In this document: one piece after another, positions 24,755 to 35,148 of the stretch
Position numbering within the stretch: the stretch's first letter is position 1
Layout of the letters: each line of letters begins with the position of its first letter
From: Zhihengliuella sp. ISTPL4
Lineage (GTDB): Bacteria; Actinomycetota; Actinomycetes; Actinomycetales; Microbacteriaceae
Direction: 5' to 3'
Length of the DNA stretch: 64,000 nucleotides
Assembly: GCF_002848265.1 (NCBI RefSeq)
Contig: NZ_CP025422.1
Coordinates: 2,634,727 to 2,698,726 of the forward strand
The notes under the pieces: generated by a model
What the model saw: only the letters and a program-made list of their open reading frames with translations
The model's database searches: none
What the model was told of the DNA's origin: nothing
Translations under genes and position numbers: made by a program

Positions 24755-27099
24755 CGGGCCAGCTCGATCAGTGCGACCGGATAGGTGTCCAGCAGTTCCG
24801 CCAGCCGCACGGGTCCGGGCGCGATCCGGCGGCCGGTGAGGAGATCGGTTCCCGGCAGCTCGGGGCGCATCATGACCGTGTCGCCCCAGCCGCCGCGGTG
24901 CGCGAGCCCCACGGGTAGCCGCGTGGCCACGGCGGTGGCGCCGCCGCGGTGCACGGCGACGGCGTGTGGTGCGGCCTCGCCTTCCACCACGGCCGGCCGG
25001 TAGAAGCGGAACAGCTCCGGGTTGTCCCGGCGCAGCCGCAGCGCCCGCGAGGTCACCAGCAGCTTCGCGGCACCGGAGTCGTCGATCGGCGGCACGATGC
25101 CCCTGGCATGGTCTGCGTCGAGTTCCCGCAGCATCCGGGCCCGCAGCGCGAAGTCGACCGGGCGACGGTTGTCCGGGTCGACGAGGGAGAGGTCCCACAG
25201 CTCGCTGCCCTGGTATACGTCGGGCACGCCGGGGCCGGTGAGCTGCAGCAGCTTGGCGGAGAGGGAGTTGGAGCGTCCGGCATCGACGATCTCGGCCACG
25301 AATCCGTCGAGGATCGGGGCGGCCTCGCCCTCGACAGACCGGGCGATCGCGGCCAGGCCCTCTTCGAACGCCGCATCCGGATGCTGCCAGCTCGTCCCCT
25401 CCGCCGCCTCGCGCGCGGCCTTCGTGGCGTAGGCGAGGAGCCGGTCGGAGGGCAGTGGCCACGCGCCGACCGCCGCCTGCCAGATTAGCGCGTCGAGCGG
25501 CCCGTGTCCGGTGGTGGCAACGGCGCGGAGCTCCGTCAGCACTTCGGCCCAACGCTCCGGGATCTCCGAGAGCACCGACAGGCGTGCCCGCACGTCCTCC
25601 GAGCGCTTCGTGTCATGCGTGGAGAGCGTGGTCATCGAGTGCGGCCAGGCCGCCAGTCGTGCCCGCTGCGCGTCGTGGAACTCCTCGACCGACAGGGCGG
25701 GGATCGACGGGTCGGCGCCGACCTCGGTCAGCGTCCCGAGGCGGGTGAACCGGTAGAACGCGGTGTCCTCCACGCCCTTCGCCATCACGGCACCGCTCAC
25801 CTGGGGGAATCGCTGTGCGACCTCGAGGTGCGGATCGTTCAGCAGCGGCTCCAGCGCTGCGAACGCGGACGACAGGTCGGGGCGTCGCCGTCGGGCCTCC
25901 GCGAAGGCGGCGCGCAGATGCTCGCGGCCCTCCGGGAGGTACGAGCGATACACAGGGAAGCAGGCGAGCAGCTCGGCCAGAGCGTCGTCCGCCTGCACGA
26001 TGCCGTGGGGAAGCGTGCGCACGAGCCGGCGCACCTCGGCGGTCAGGAGCGTGTCCGCGATCATCCGCTTCGTGTCGTGGATGAGGTCGTGCCACGGCGG
26101 TGCGTCCGGGAGGCCGGTCTCGGCGCGGAGCCGGGCGTCCAGCCGGTCCAGCGCCGCCACGCCCTTCGCCTCGACGAACAGGCGGTCGAGCTCGGCCAGC
26201 GCGTCGTACCCGGTGGTGCCGTCGGTCCGCCACCACGCGGGGAGCGCCTCGCCCGGTTCCAGGATCTTCTCGACGAGCGTGTAGGCGCGTCCGGTCGCGT
26301 CGGCGAGCTGCTCCAGATACGCTCCGGGGTCGACGAGGCCGTCCGGGTGATCCACCCGCAGGCCGTCCGCGAGACCCTCCCGGATCCAGCGCAGGATCTC
26401 CCGGTGGGACTCGGCGAAGACCTCCGGTCGCTCCACCCGGATGCCGGCGAGTTCGGACACCGCGAAGAACCGGCGGTACGCGAGGTCGGTGTTCTGGTCC
26501 TGCCAGAACCGCAGCTCGTAGTGCTGGGCGTCCAACAGCGCCGGGAGATCGTCCGCCAGCGCTGCGGTTCCCGGGGCCAGTGGCAGCTCATGGTCGAAGT
26601 AGCGCAGGACGCCGTCGGGCGCGTCCTCGGCCGGGGTCGGGTCCACGACGAGCTCACCGTTCGCGATCACCTCGTCCGGTACCGCGCCGAGCAGCGGCAG
26701 CAGGAGTCGTCCGCCGCCGGCGGCCCAGTCGATGTCGAACGCGGCCGCGTGGCGGGTGTTCCTGCCGAGGCGCAGCACCTCCCACCACCAGCGGTTCTGT
26801 CGGGGTACGGCGACGCCGACGTGGTTGGGCACGATGTCGACGAGGATGCCGAGCCCGGCTGCCCGCGCGGCCGTTGCGAAGCGCACGAGACCCTCCTCGC
26901 CGCCGCGATCGGGATCGACGCGCCCGTGGTCGACGACGTCGTACCCGTGATTCGAGCCTCTGGTCGCCGCCAGCAGCGGCGACAGGTAGGCCCAGGAGGC
27001 CCCCAGCTCGGCGATGTAACCGGTCAGGTCCGCCGCGGCGTCCAGGGGGAAGCGGTCGCTGATCTGCAGACGATACGTGGAGACCGGTCTGTCGGTCAT
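24751..27099 (-). CDS. treY: malto-oligosyltrehalose synthase
   Basis: GH13 intramolecular transglucosylase of 782 residues that converts the reducing-end maltose unit of a maltodextrin to trehalose. Diagnostic are [19 protein letters not shown] at the N-terminus, [30 protein letters not shown] with the nucleophile aspartate, [10 protein letters not shown] with the acid/base glutamate, and [14 protein letters not shown]. It overlaps both neighbours in the operon by four bases (ATGA). Confidence 0.96.
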   Translation of the reverse strand: MTDRPVSTYRLQISDRFPLDAAADLTGYIAELGASWAYLSPLLAATRGSNHGYDVVDHGRVDPDRGGEEGLVRFATAARAAGLGILVDIVPNHVGVAVPRQNRWWWEVLRLGRNTRHAAAFDIDWAAGGGRLLLPLLGAVPDEVIANGELVVDPTPAEDAPDGVLRYFDHELPLAPGTAALADDLPALLDAQHYELRFWQDQNTDLAYRRFFAVSELAGIRVERPEVFAESHREILRWIREGLADGLRVDHPDGLVDPGAYLEQLADATGRAYTLVEKILEPGEALPAWWRTDGTTGYDALAELDRLFVEAKGVAALDRLDARLRAETGLPDAPPWHDLIHDTKRMIADTLLTAEVRRLVRTLPHGIVQADDALAELLACFPVYRSYLPEGREHLRAAFAEARRRRPDLSSAFAALEPLLNDPHLEVAQRFPQVSGAVMAKGVEDTAFYRFTRLGTLTEVGADPSIPALSVEEFHDAQRARLAAWPHSMTTLSTHDTKRSEDVRARLSVLSEIPERWAEVLTELRAVATTGHGPLDALIWQAAVGAWPLPSDRLLAYATKAAREAAEGTSWQHPDAAFEEGLAAIARSVEGEAAPILDGFVAEIVDAGRSNSLSAKLLQLTGPGVPDVYQGSELWDLSLVDPDNRRPVDFALRARMLRELDADHARGIVPPIDDSGAAKLLVTSRALRLRRDNPELFRFYRPAVVEGEAAPHAVAVHRGGATAVATRLPVGLAHRGGWGDTVMMRPELPGTDLLTGRRIAPGPVRLAELLDTYPVALIELAR

Positions 27100-29270
27100 G
27101 ACGCGGCCTGCTCGCTCTGCGCGCGGAGCGAGGCGTCGACGGAGTCGTCGGTGTCGACGGGCTCGCCGTCGATCTCCTGGAGCACGAGCATGGCCTTGCC
27201 TTCGAGGGGCACGGTGTCGCGCGCCCGGAGGTTCCGGTCGCCGACTTCGCCGGCGGTGTCCACCGCGACGAGCCATTCCGTGCCGTGCCGGTCATCCGGC
27301 AGAGTGATGTCGACGGGCTCGTCCCCGCTGTTGAAGTAGACGAGGAAGTTGACGTCCTCCACGGGCCGCCCCCGCCGGTCGTTCTCGCGGATCCCGCGGC
27401 CGTTCAGGAACATGCCCACCGAGCGCCCGAAGCCGGAGTCCCAGTCCTCCGGGGTCATACGGGCCCCGTCGGGTCGCAGCCACACGACGTCGGGGATGCG
27501 CTCGCCGTCCTCATCCGCGACCGGGCGTCCGTCGAAGAAGCGGCTGCGGCGGAAGGTCGGGTGCTCGTGGCGAAGCCGCGCGACCGCCGAGGTGAACTCG
27601 ACGAGCGGCATATCGGCGGCCTCCCAGTCGATCCAGGTGAGCTCGTTGTCCTGCGCATAACCGTTGTTGTTGCCGTGCTGCGTGCGTCCGAGCTCGTCGC
27701 CGTGGGAGATCATCGGCACGCCCTGCGACAGCAGCAGCGTTGCGAGGAAGTTCCGCTGCTGACGCGCACGGCGTCGGTTGATGTCGATGTCGTCGGTCGG
27801 TCCCTCCGCGCCCATGTTGTCGGAGCGGTTGTGGGATTCGCCGTCGTTGTTGTCCTCGCCGTTGTCCTCGTTGTGCTTCTCGTTGTAGGAGACGAGGTCG
27901 CGCAGTGTGAAGCCGTCGTGCGCGGTGACGAAGTTGATGGAGGCGACGGGACGCCGGCCCGAGTGCTCGTACAGGTCGGCGGACCCGGTGAGGCGGGAGG
28001 CGAACTCGCCGAGCGCCTGCGGCTCGCCGCGCCAGAAGTCGCGCACGGTGTCGCGGTACTTGCCGTTCCACTCGGTCCACTGCGGCGGGAAGTTGCCGAC
28101 CTGATAGCCACCGGGGCCGATGTCCCACGGCTCGGCGATGAGCTTCACCTGCGAGACGATCGGATCCTGCTGCACGAGCTCGAAGAAGGCGGCGAGGCGG
28201 TCGACGTCGTAGAACTCGCGGGCGAGGGTCGCCGCGAGGTCGAACCGGAACCCGTCGACGTGCATCTCGGTCACCCAGTAGCGCAGCGAGTCCATGAGCA
28301 GCTGCAGGGCGTGCGGGTTGCCGGCGTTGAGGCTGTTGCCGGTCCCGGTGTAGTCCGTGTAGTACCGCTTGTCTTCTTCGAGCCGGTAGTACGCCTCGTT
28401 GTCGATGCCGCGCATCGAGAGCGTCGGGCCGAGGTGGTTGCCCTCCGCCGTGTGGTTGTAGACCACGTCGAGGATGACCTCGATGCCGGCCTCGTGGAGT
28501 GCGCGCACCATCGCCCGGAATTCCTGCACCTGCTGACCGGCCTGTCCGCTGGCGGCGTAGGCGTTGTGCGGCGCGAAGAAGCCGAGGGTGTTGTAGCCCC
28601 AGTAGTTCGACAGACCCTTGTCCTGCAGCACCGAGTCGTTGATGAACTGGTGGACCGGCATCAACTCGAGGGCGGTGACCCCGAGACGCTGCAGATGCTC
28701 GATGACCGCGGGATGCGCGATGCCGGCGTAAGTGCCCCGCAACTCCTCCGGGACGTCCGGGTGTCGCTGGGTGAGCCCCTTCACGTGGGCCTCGTAGATG
28801 ACCGTCTCGGCGTACGGCGTCTTCGACGGGCGGTCGCCGCCCCACTCGAAGAACGGACTGACGACGACGCCCTTCGCCATCGCGGCGGCCGAGTCGTCGT
28901 CGTTGCGAGAATCCGGGTCGCCGAAGTCATAGCCGAACAGGGACTGTCCCCAGGCGATCTCGCCGTCGACGGCCTTCGCGTACGGGTCGAGGAGCAGCTT
29001 GTTCGGGTTGAATCTCCGGCCCTGAGCCGGGTCGTACGGTCCGTGGACGCGGTAGCCGTAGTGCTGTCCCGGCTGCACCGTGGGCAGGTATCCGTGCCAG
29101 ACGAACGCATCGACCTCGGTGAGCGGCACCCGTGTCTCGCGGCCGGCCTCATCGAAGAGGCAGAGTTCCACACGCTCGGCGCCCTCGCTGAAGAGGGCGA
29201 AGTTGGTGCCCTGACCGTCGAAGGTGGCCCCCAGCGGGTACGCGGACCCGGGCCAGACCTCCCGGCTCAT
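27096..29270 (-). CDS. glgX: glycogen debranching enzyme (isoamylase type)
   Basis: GH13 alpha-1,6-glucosidase of 724 residues that trims glycogen branches and supplies linear maltodextrins to TreY; often called TreX in trehalose operons. It starts VWPGSAYPLGATFDGQGTNF, has the CBM48-like N-domain, DVVYNHTAEGN, GFRFDLAATLAR (nucleophile aspartate), AEPWDIGPGGYQ (acid/base glutamate) and FVTAHDGFTLRDLVSYN. The start at 29270 overlaps the upstream small gene's stop by four bases. Confidence 0.96.
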   Translation of the reverse strand: MSREVWPGSAYPLGATFDGQGTNFALFSEGAERVELCLFDEAGRETRVPLTEVDAFVWHGYLPTVQPGQHYGYRVHGPYDPAQGRRFNPNKLLLDPYAKAVDGEIAWGQSLFGYDFGDPDSRNDDDSAAAMAKGVVVSPFFEWGGDRPSKTPYAETVIYEAHVKGLTQRHPDVPEELRGTYAGIAHPAVIEHLQRLGVTALELMPVHQFINDSVLQDKGLSNYWGYNTLGFFAPHNAYAASGQAGQQVQEFRAMVRALHEAGIEVILDVVYNHTAEGNHLGPTLSMRGIDNEAYYRLEEDKRYYTDYTGTGNSLNAGNPHALQLLMDSLRYWVTEMHVDGFRFDLAATLAREFYDVDRLAAFFELVQQDPIVSQVKLIAEPWDIGPGGYQVGNFPPQWTEWNGKYRDTVRDFWRGEPQALGEFASRLTGSADLYEHSGRRPVASINFVTAHDGFTLRDLVSYNEKHNEDNGEDNNDGESHNRSDNMGAEGPTDDIDINRRRARQQRNFLATLLLSQGVPMISHGDELGRTQHGNNNGYAQDNELTWIDWEAADMPLVEFTSAVARLRHEHPTFRRSRFFDGRPVADEDGERIPDVVWLRPDGARMTPEDWDSGFGRSVGMFLNGRGIRENDRRGRPVEDVNFLVYFNSGDEPVDITLPDDRHGTEWLVAVDTAGEVGDRNLRARDTVPLEGKAMLVLQEIDGEPVDTDDSVDASLRAQSEQAAS

Positions 29271-29551
29271 CCGGCGAGGGCGTGGTCGCGCGAACCCGCG
29301 GCCATGGCACTGACGATGCTGACGGCATGGTCGTAGTCGTACACCTGAGCGATCTCCACAGCCCGAGGATACGGGTGTCCGAGGTAGCAGACATAGAGCG
29401 GCGGCACGACCTCGATGTATCCGACGGGGGCGTCGTGCGAGACGACGTACCGGTCGAAGTCGATCCGCTCGCAGGCCGGCTCGGTCGCGACGGGGTGGGC
29501 CGCGTCGGCGCGCTGCGAGGAGCCAGTGCTGGTGGGGGTGTGGACGTTCAT
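29267..29551 (-). CDS. small leading gene of the trehalose operon, function unknown
   Basis: A 94-residue protein I do not recognise. After a Ser/Thr/Ala-rich first 30 residues, the body has an acidic start (ERIDFDRYVVSHDA), a hydrophobic beta-like segment VGYIEVVPPLYVCYLGHPYP, then AVEIAQVYDYDHAVSIVSAM. A strong AGGAGG lies five bases upstream of the ATG. The stop is fused to the glgX start (ATGA), so it is the first translated gene of the operon. It has no signal peptide. A regulatory or scaffolding role for the glycogen enzymes is only a guess from position. Confidence 0.7.
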   Translation of the reverse strand: MNVHTPTSTGSSQRADAAHPVATEPACERIDFDRYVVSHDAPVGYIEVVPPLYVCYLGHPYPRAVEIAQVYDYDHAVSIVSAMAAGSRDHALAG

Positions 29552-29577
29552 GGCGCCTCCTGACTCGTGATGCGACC

Positions 29578-29583
29578 ACGATA
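29578..29583 (-). promoter_or_regulatory. -10 element of the trehalose operon
   Basis: Minus-strand TATCGT gives a leader of about 20 bases that contains AGGAGG before the small leading gene. The -35 region is weak (TTCTCG). Confidence 0.4.
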
Positions 29584-29666
29584 GGAATCGGAGGCGGATC
29601 CGAGAACGGCATTGCCATCGGGGCCCGGACCGGCTATGCACCGCTCGGACCCCGACGCTGCGGGGG

Positions 29667-30236
29667 TCAACCCTCTCGTCGGCGCACGTACTCGGTGAAC
29701 ACGACACCGGAGTCGTAGGCGGTGGTCTCCACGGCGTCGAATCGCTCGGGGCGGTACGGCCGATCACCGAAGAGGGGGATCCCGGAGCCGAAGAGGAGCG
29801 GCTGCCGCTTCAGCACGAGGCGGTCGATCTCCTCTGCCAGCGCCGCCGCGAGGGTTCCGCCGCCGCACAGCCAGATCGCCCCGCCGTCCTCCTGCTTCAG
29901 TCGGCGCACGACCTCCAGCGGGTCCTCGGAGGTGACCGTGAGGTTCTCCGCCTCGACCGATCGCGTGCGGCTGAAGACGATCTGCCGCAGGTGCCGGTAG
30001 GGGCTCGGCAGTCCGCCCACCTCGTAGGTGTTCCAGCCCATCAGCACGGTGTCGAACATCTCGTTGCGCTGGGGGATGCCGAGGGCCTCGGCGGCCACGG
30101 TCGGCAGGGTGTCGGCGAACCGGGCGTTGATGCCGTCCATGTGGTCGCCTTCGATGAGGAAGGCGTCGAACTCCCCGTCGGGGCCGGCGATGAAGCCGTC
30201 GAGGGTCACGGCGGCGTAGTACACGAGTTCTCGCAT
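29667..30236 (-). CDS. dihydrofolate reductase / RibD C-terminal family protein
   Basis: A 189-residue NADPH-type reductase fold: LVYYAAVTLDGFIAGPDGEFD at the N-terminus, DTVLMGWNTYEVG, IWLCGGGTLAAALAEEIDRLVLKRQPLLFGSG near the C-terminus. Two ATG codons are adjacent; GGAG four bases upstream favours the second (30236) over 30239. It is divergent from a TetR gene and shares a 15-bp inverted repeat with it, so it is likely the regulator's target. The substrate is unknown; a detoxifying reductase fits the context but is inference. Confidence 0.87.
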   Translation of the reverse strand: MRELVYYAAVTLDGFIAGPDGEFDAFLIEGDHMDGINARFADTLPTVAAEALGIPQRNEMFDTVLMGWNTYEVGGLPSPYRHLRQIVFSRTRSVEAENLTVTSEDPLEVVRRLKQEDGGAIWLCGGGTLAAALAEEIDRLVLKRQPLLFGSGIPLFGDRPYRPERFDAVETTAYDSGVVFTEYVRRREG

Positions 30237-30244
30237 CATTCTCC

Positions 30245-30290
30245 AATCACTACATCTGTCGCAGTTGACAGTACAACAGGTGTAGTGATT
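30245..30290. promoter_or_regulatory. probable TetR operator in the divergent promoter region
   Basis: Arms AATCACTACATCTGT (30245-30259) and ACAGGTGTAGTGATT (30276-30290) are complementary at 14 of 15 positions with a 16-base spacer that contains TTGACA (30265-30270). The left arm abuts the reductase ribosome site and the right arm abuts the TetR -10, so one bound regulator could block both genes. Confidence 0.7.
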
Positions 30291-30294
30291 ACGC

Positions 30295-30300
30295 TAGGGT
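30295..30300 (+). promoter_or_regulatory. -10 element of a probable leaderless TetR transcript
   Basis: TAGGGT ends six bases before ATG 30307. An overlapping TACGCT at 30290-30295 is an alternative. Confidence 0.45.
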
Positions 30301-30306
30301 GGCTGC

Positions 30307-30873
30307 ATGGTGAGGAACGAGGCGCGTCGTCGCCAGCTCGCGGACGCCGCTCTGGCCGTCCTGGCTCGCGAAGGGTCGCGGGGGCTCACGCACCGGGCCG
30401 TCGACGCCGAGGCGCAGGTGCCCGGCGGCACGACATCGAACTACTTCCGCAGCAGGGATGCCCTGATCGAGGGACTCGTCGACCGCATCGGGGAGCGGCT
30501 GGCCCCGACGCCGGAGGACCTGAGGCGACGGGCGGACATCACCCCCAGCCGCGCGCTGTTCGCGGACTACATCCGGGACATCGTGCGGCGCCTCACGGCC
30601 GACCGCGACGTCACCCTCGCACTGTTCGCGGTGCGCCTCGAGAGCGCCCGCCGCCCTGACCTCGCGGCCCTGCTCGGTGCCTGGCAGCGGGCCGGCTTCG
30701 ACGCGGACGTCGCCTTCAACGTCGCCGCAGGTCTTCCCGGCGGCCGCCGCGAGATCGCGCTGTTCCACTACGCGATCGACGGCCTGCTGCTCGATCGGCT
30801 CACGACATCCATCGACCCGGAGACCTCGACGGACGACGTCATCGACGACCTCGTCGCCGGGCTCCTGCCCTGA
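30307..30873 (+). CDS. TetR family transcriptional regulator
   Basis: A 188-residue repressor-like protein. The N-terminal helix-turn-helix is RRRQLADAALAVLAREGSRGLTHRAVDAEAQVPGGTTSNYFRSRDAL, a clear TetR DNA-binding domain in which GTTSNYF is the recognition-helix end. The C-terminal ligand domain is helical. It probably controls itself and the divergent reductase gene through the inverted repeat at 30245-30290. Confidence 0.9.
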   Translation: MVRNEARRRQLADAALAVLAREGSRGLTHRAVDAEAQVPGGTTSNYFRSRDALIEGLVDRIGERLAPTPEDLRRRADITPSRALFADYIRDIVRRLTADRDVTLALFAVRLESARRPDLAALLGAWQRAGFDADVAFNVAAGLPGGRREIALFHYAIDGLLLDRLTTSIDPETSTDDVIDDLVAGLLP

Positions 30874-30956
30874 CCGCTCCGCGGCGTCGCTGTTCCGCCG
30901 AGCTGATCCTGCTCGTACACTGAGGGCACGCTCCAGGCTCCAGGAACGGAGATCGC

Positions 30957-32291
30957 GTGTCTGCGACGTGGCACGATCCGCGAGAGGCGTCGCCGACGGC
31001 GTCTCGCCTCCTGGTCGAGCGTGCCCACGAGGAGCTCATCGCCGGGAACCTCGACGACCATCGGCTCCGCGAGGTCCGTCCACTCGTGCGGGAGTCGTGG
31101 GAGCGGTCCTGGCGCCGTCGTGTCGGTCCGGAGGGGCTGCCGCCGCTCGACCTCCACGAGGACGAGCTCGATGCGTATCGTCTCGCTCATCCGCTCGCCT
31201 CCGCGATGGACATGATCCGCGCGCTGCTGCTGCCCGGCGACCCCGAGGACTCCGGGGTGGTGATCGCCGTGGGCGACCAGGCGGGGCGGCTGCTGTGGAT
31301 CGAGGGGGACGCCCAACTCCGGTCGCTCACGGAGGGCATGGGGTTCGTGGCCGGTGCGAACTGGGCGGAGGATGCGGTCGGCACCAGTGCCCCTGGCACG
31401 GCGCTCGCGCTGGAGCGTTCGGTGCAGATCCGCGGGGCCGAGCACTACAACCGTCTCGTGCACCCGTGGTCGTGCAGCGCGGCGCCCGTGCGCGATCCGG
31501 AGACCCGGCGCGTCCTCGGGGTGATCGACATCACCGGCGGGACGGAGGTCGTGACCCCGCAGGCGCGGCTGCTCGTCGACGCCACCGCGCGGGCCGTCGA
31601 GTCCGAGCTCCTGGTCGCCCGGCTGCGGGGACGCACGGAGGCCACGACCCGCCGCCTGCCGGGGAGGACGCCATCGGCTCCCACCGCCCGCGCGCGGATG
31701 CACGTCCTGGGACGCGACCGCGCCCGTCTGGAGACCGCGTCGGCGCACGGAGAGCTGATGACCGAGCTGAGCGCCCGCCACGCCGCCATCCTGCTGATGC
31801 TCGCCGTGCACCGCCAGGGACTCTCCGCCGACCGCCTCGCCGAGCTCGTCTACGGACCGGGGGTCTCACCGGACACGCTGCGACCGGAGATGGTACGGCT
31901 GCGCAGAGTGCTGGAGCGCGCGGCTCCCGACCTGGTGCCGGAGTCCCGGCCGTATCGTCTCCCCGTGCCGCTGGAGACCGACGCCCACGATCTCCTGTCC
32001 CTCCTCGATCGGGGGGCGCACCGGGTCGCGCTCACGGCCTACCGCGGTCCCGTGCTGCCGGAATCGACGTCGCCCGGCGTCGAGGAGTTCCGCGGCGCGG
32101 TCCGCGCGGCGCTCCGTGAGGTGATGCTGTCCGGAGCGAGCCTCGACGTGCTCCTCGCCTACGCGGACACGCCGGAGGGGAGCGAGGACGCGGAGGTGCT
32201 GCGGCTCGCGCTGGAGATGCTGCCCGCGCGCTCGCCGCGTCGTGCCGGCCTCGTCACCCGGATCGAGCGGATTGTCGGTGGGGCGGAGTAG
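30957..32291 (+). CDS. GAF-domain regulator with SARP/BTAD-like C-terminus
   Basis: A 444-residue regulator. Residues 1-220 resemble the sensory half of acetoin-type activators (AcoR): RPLVRESWERSWRR, then a GAF domain ending with the hallmark ANWAEDAVGTSAPGTALAL and AAPVRDPETRRVLGVIDITGG. Instead of an AAA+ domain and Fis helix, the C-terminal half begins with a winged-helix-like LSARHAAILLMLAVHRQGLSADRLAELVYG and continues as in SARP/BTAD regulators. It sits before an aldehyde dehydrogenase gene with phased TGCAAC repeats in its promoter, so it probably activates that gene in response to an aldehyde or alcohol. A TACACT -10-like sequence is near 30916 and CGGAG precedes GTG 30957. Confidence 0.8.
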   Translation: MSATWHDPREASPTASRLLVERAHEELIAGNLDDHRLREVRPLVRESWERSWRRRVGPEGLPPLDLHEDELDAYRLAHPLASAMDMIRALLLPGDPEDSGVVIAVGDQAGRLLWIEGDAQLRSLTEGMGFVAGANWAEDAVGTSAPGTALALERSVQIRGAEHYNRLVHPWSCSAAPVRDPETRRVLGVIDITGGTEVVTPQARLLVDATARAVESELLVARLRGRTEATTRRLPGRTPSAPTARARMHVLGRDRARLETASAHGELMTELSARHAAILLMLAVHRQGLSADRLAELVYGPGVSPDTLRPEMVRLRRVLERAAPDLVPESRPYRLPVPLETDAHDLLSLLDRGAHRVALTAYRGPVLPESTSPGVEEFRGAVRAALREVMLSGASLDVLLAYADTPEGSEDAEVLRLALEMLPARSPRRAGLVTRIERIVGGAE

Positions 32292-32294
32292 CGT
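32289..32294 (+). promoter_or_regulatory. -10 element of a probable leaderless transcript
   Basis: TAGCGT ends six bases before ATG 32301, and its TAG is the stop codon of the upstream regulator. Confidence 0.5.
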
Positions 32295-32300
32295 CCGGCC

Positions 32301-33413
32301 ATGACCGAGATCCGGCCCTTCCGGCTGCATGTGTCCGACGACGTGCTGACCGATCTCCGCGATCGTCTGCGCCGCACGAGATTCCTCGATGACTCGCCGC
32401 GGCGCATGCCCTCCGGGATGAATGCCGCCTGGCTGCGCGAACTCATCGACACCTGGGCGGCGTGGGATTGGCGTGAGCGCGAGGCGTGGCTCGCGGGGTT
32501 CCCGCAGTTCCTCGCCGACGTCGACGGCACCGACATCCACTTCGCGCACCTCCGGTCCGAGCGCGCGGAGGCGCCGGCGCTCCTCATCATGCACGGCTGG
32601 CCCCACACGTTCGCCCTGCAGCTCGACGCCGCGGCGCTGCTCCCGGACTTCCACGTCGTCGTCGCGAGCCTCCCCGGCTTCGCATTCTCGCCGCCGTACG
32701 CGGACGGCCCGGCCGACGAGGGACGCTTCGCCGAAACGATGCACCGTCTCATGACCGACGTCCTCGGCTACCGGCGCTACATCACCTACGGCGAGGACGT
32801 GTCTGCCAACGTCAGCGATCTGATCGCGACCACGTATCCGGATCAGGTCGCCGGCATCGTCGCCACTCACGCGCACTTCGGCACGCCGGAGGAGCGGGCG
32901 GCGAGTGACGACCCCGAGGTGCGCGCGTTCTTCGCCCGTCTCGACGCCGAGCACGGACCCAACGGTTCCTACGGGCACGTGCAGTGGGCCCGTCCCGACA
33001 CCCTGGCGGCCGCCCTCAACGATTCGCCGGCCGGGCTGCTCGCCTGGATCGCGGAGAAGCTGTCGGAGTGGGCCGACACCGAGGGGGCCGATCCCTCGGC
33101 CGTGGAGACGGTCATCTCGCGTGAGCGCATCCTGACCGAGGCGATGATCTATTGGGTCACCGGCAGCATCGCGTCGTCGTTCCGTCCCTATTACGAGGGA
33201 GCCGACACCCCGGACGCCATGCCGCCCGTCGTCGTGCCGGCCGCGGTCTTCGTGCAGCGTCATGAGCACGACTATCCGGAGTCCCTCGCGAGGTCCTTCT
33301 ACCGTGACCTGCGGGTGTTCGAGCGTCTGGACCGCGGCGGGCACTTCACGATCGCGGAAGCCCCGGCCGCCATGGCCCAGCGCTTCCGCTCCTTCGTTTC
33401 CTCACTCCGCTGA
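32301..33413 (+). CDS. epoxide hydrolase family alpha/beta hydrolase
   Basis: A 370-residue protein with the N-terminal epoxide hydrolase lid region ([22 protein letters not shown]) found in microsomal-type enzymes. The oxyanion motif is HGWPHTF; the nucleophile aspartate is probably in YGEDVSAN, where the usual sequence is GGDWG; the catalytic histidine is in [10 protein letters not shown]. It would open epoxides to diols. The altered nucleophile loop could change specificity. Position between the GAF regulator and the aldehyde dehydrogenase suggests a shared role in handling reactive small molecules. Confidence 0.85.
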   Translation: MTEIRPFRLHVSDDVLTDLRDRLRRTRFLDDSPRRMPSGMNAAWLRELIDTWAAWDWREREAWLAGFPQFLADVDGTDIHFAHLRSERAEAPALLIMHGWPHTFALQLDAAALLPDFHVVVASLPGFAFSPPYADGPADEGRFAETMHRLMTDVLGYRRYITYGEDVSANVSDLIATTYPDQVAGIVATHAHFGTPEERAASDDPEVRAFFARLDAEHGPNGSYGHVQWARPDTLAAALNDSPAGLLAWIAEKLSEWADTEGADPSAVETVISRERILTEAMIYWVTGSIASSFRPYYEGADTPDAMPPVVVPAAVFVQRHEHDYPESLARSFYRDLRVFERLDRGGHFTIAEAPAAMAQRFRSFVSSLR

Positions 33414-33419
33414 ACGGGG

Positions 33420-33455
33420 TGCAACCGGCTGCAACGTTGCGCACCGGAGTGCAAC
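33420..33455. promoter_or_regulatory. phased TGCAAC repeats upstream of the aldehyde dehydrogenase
   Basis: TGCAAC occurs at 33420, 33430 and 33450, that is 10 and 20 bp apart, so all face the same side of the helix. The middle copy is part of the perfect palindrome GCAACGTTGC (33431-33440). The last copy ends 11 bases before the -10 element. This looks like an activator site, most simply for the GAF-SARP-like regulator. Confidence 0.6.
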
Positions 33456-33466
33456 GGGGAGCGGCC

Positions 33467-33472
33467 TAGCGT
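33467..33472 (+). promoter_or_regulatory. -10 element of the aldehyde dehydrogenase gene
   Basis: TAGCGT, with no clear -35 at the usual distance, in keeping with activator dependence. The leader of about 46 bases contains AAGGAGA. Confidence 0.5.
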
Positions 33473-33525
33473 CGAGGGAACACCGCGGCATCGATGCCAC
33501 GGCGCCCCCGTCGAAGGAGACCCCC

Positions 33526-35076
<1,551 letters not shown>

Positions 35077-35148
35077 TCCGCCCACCCGGGTGTCTGCCAG
35101 CGCTCAACGCTCTGTCCGGCACCCGGGGTTCTCCGGAAGGACGCTCCC

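Noticed and set aside
25504..29336. Two frames of over 600 codons on the plus strand opposite treY and glgX
   Set aside because: They are antisense shadows of well-defined GH13 enzymes and lack start signals.
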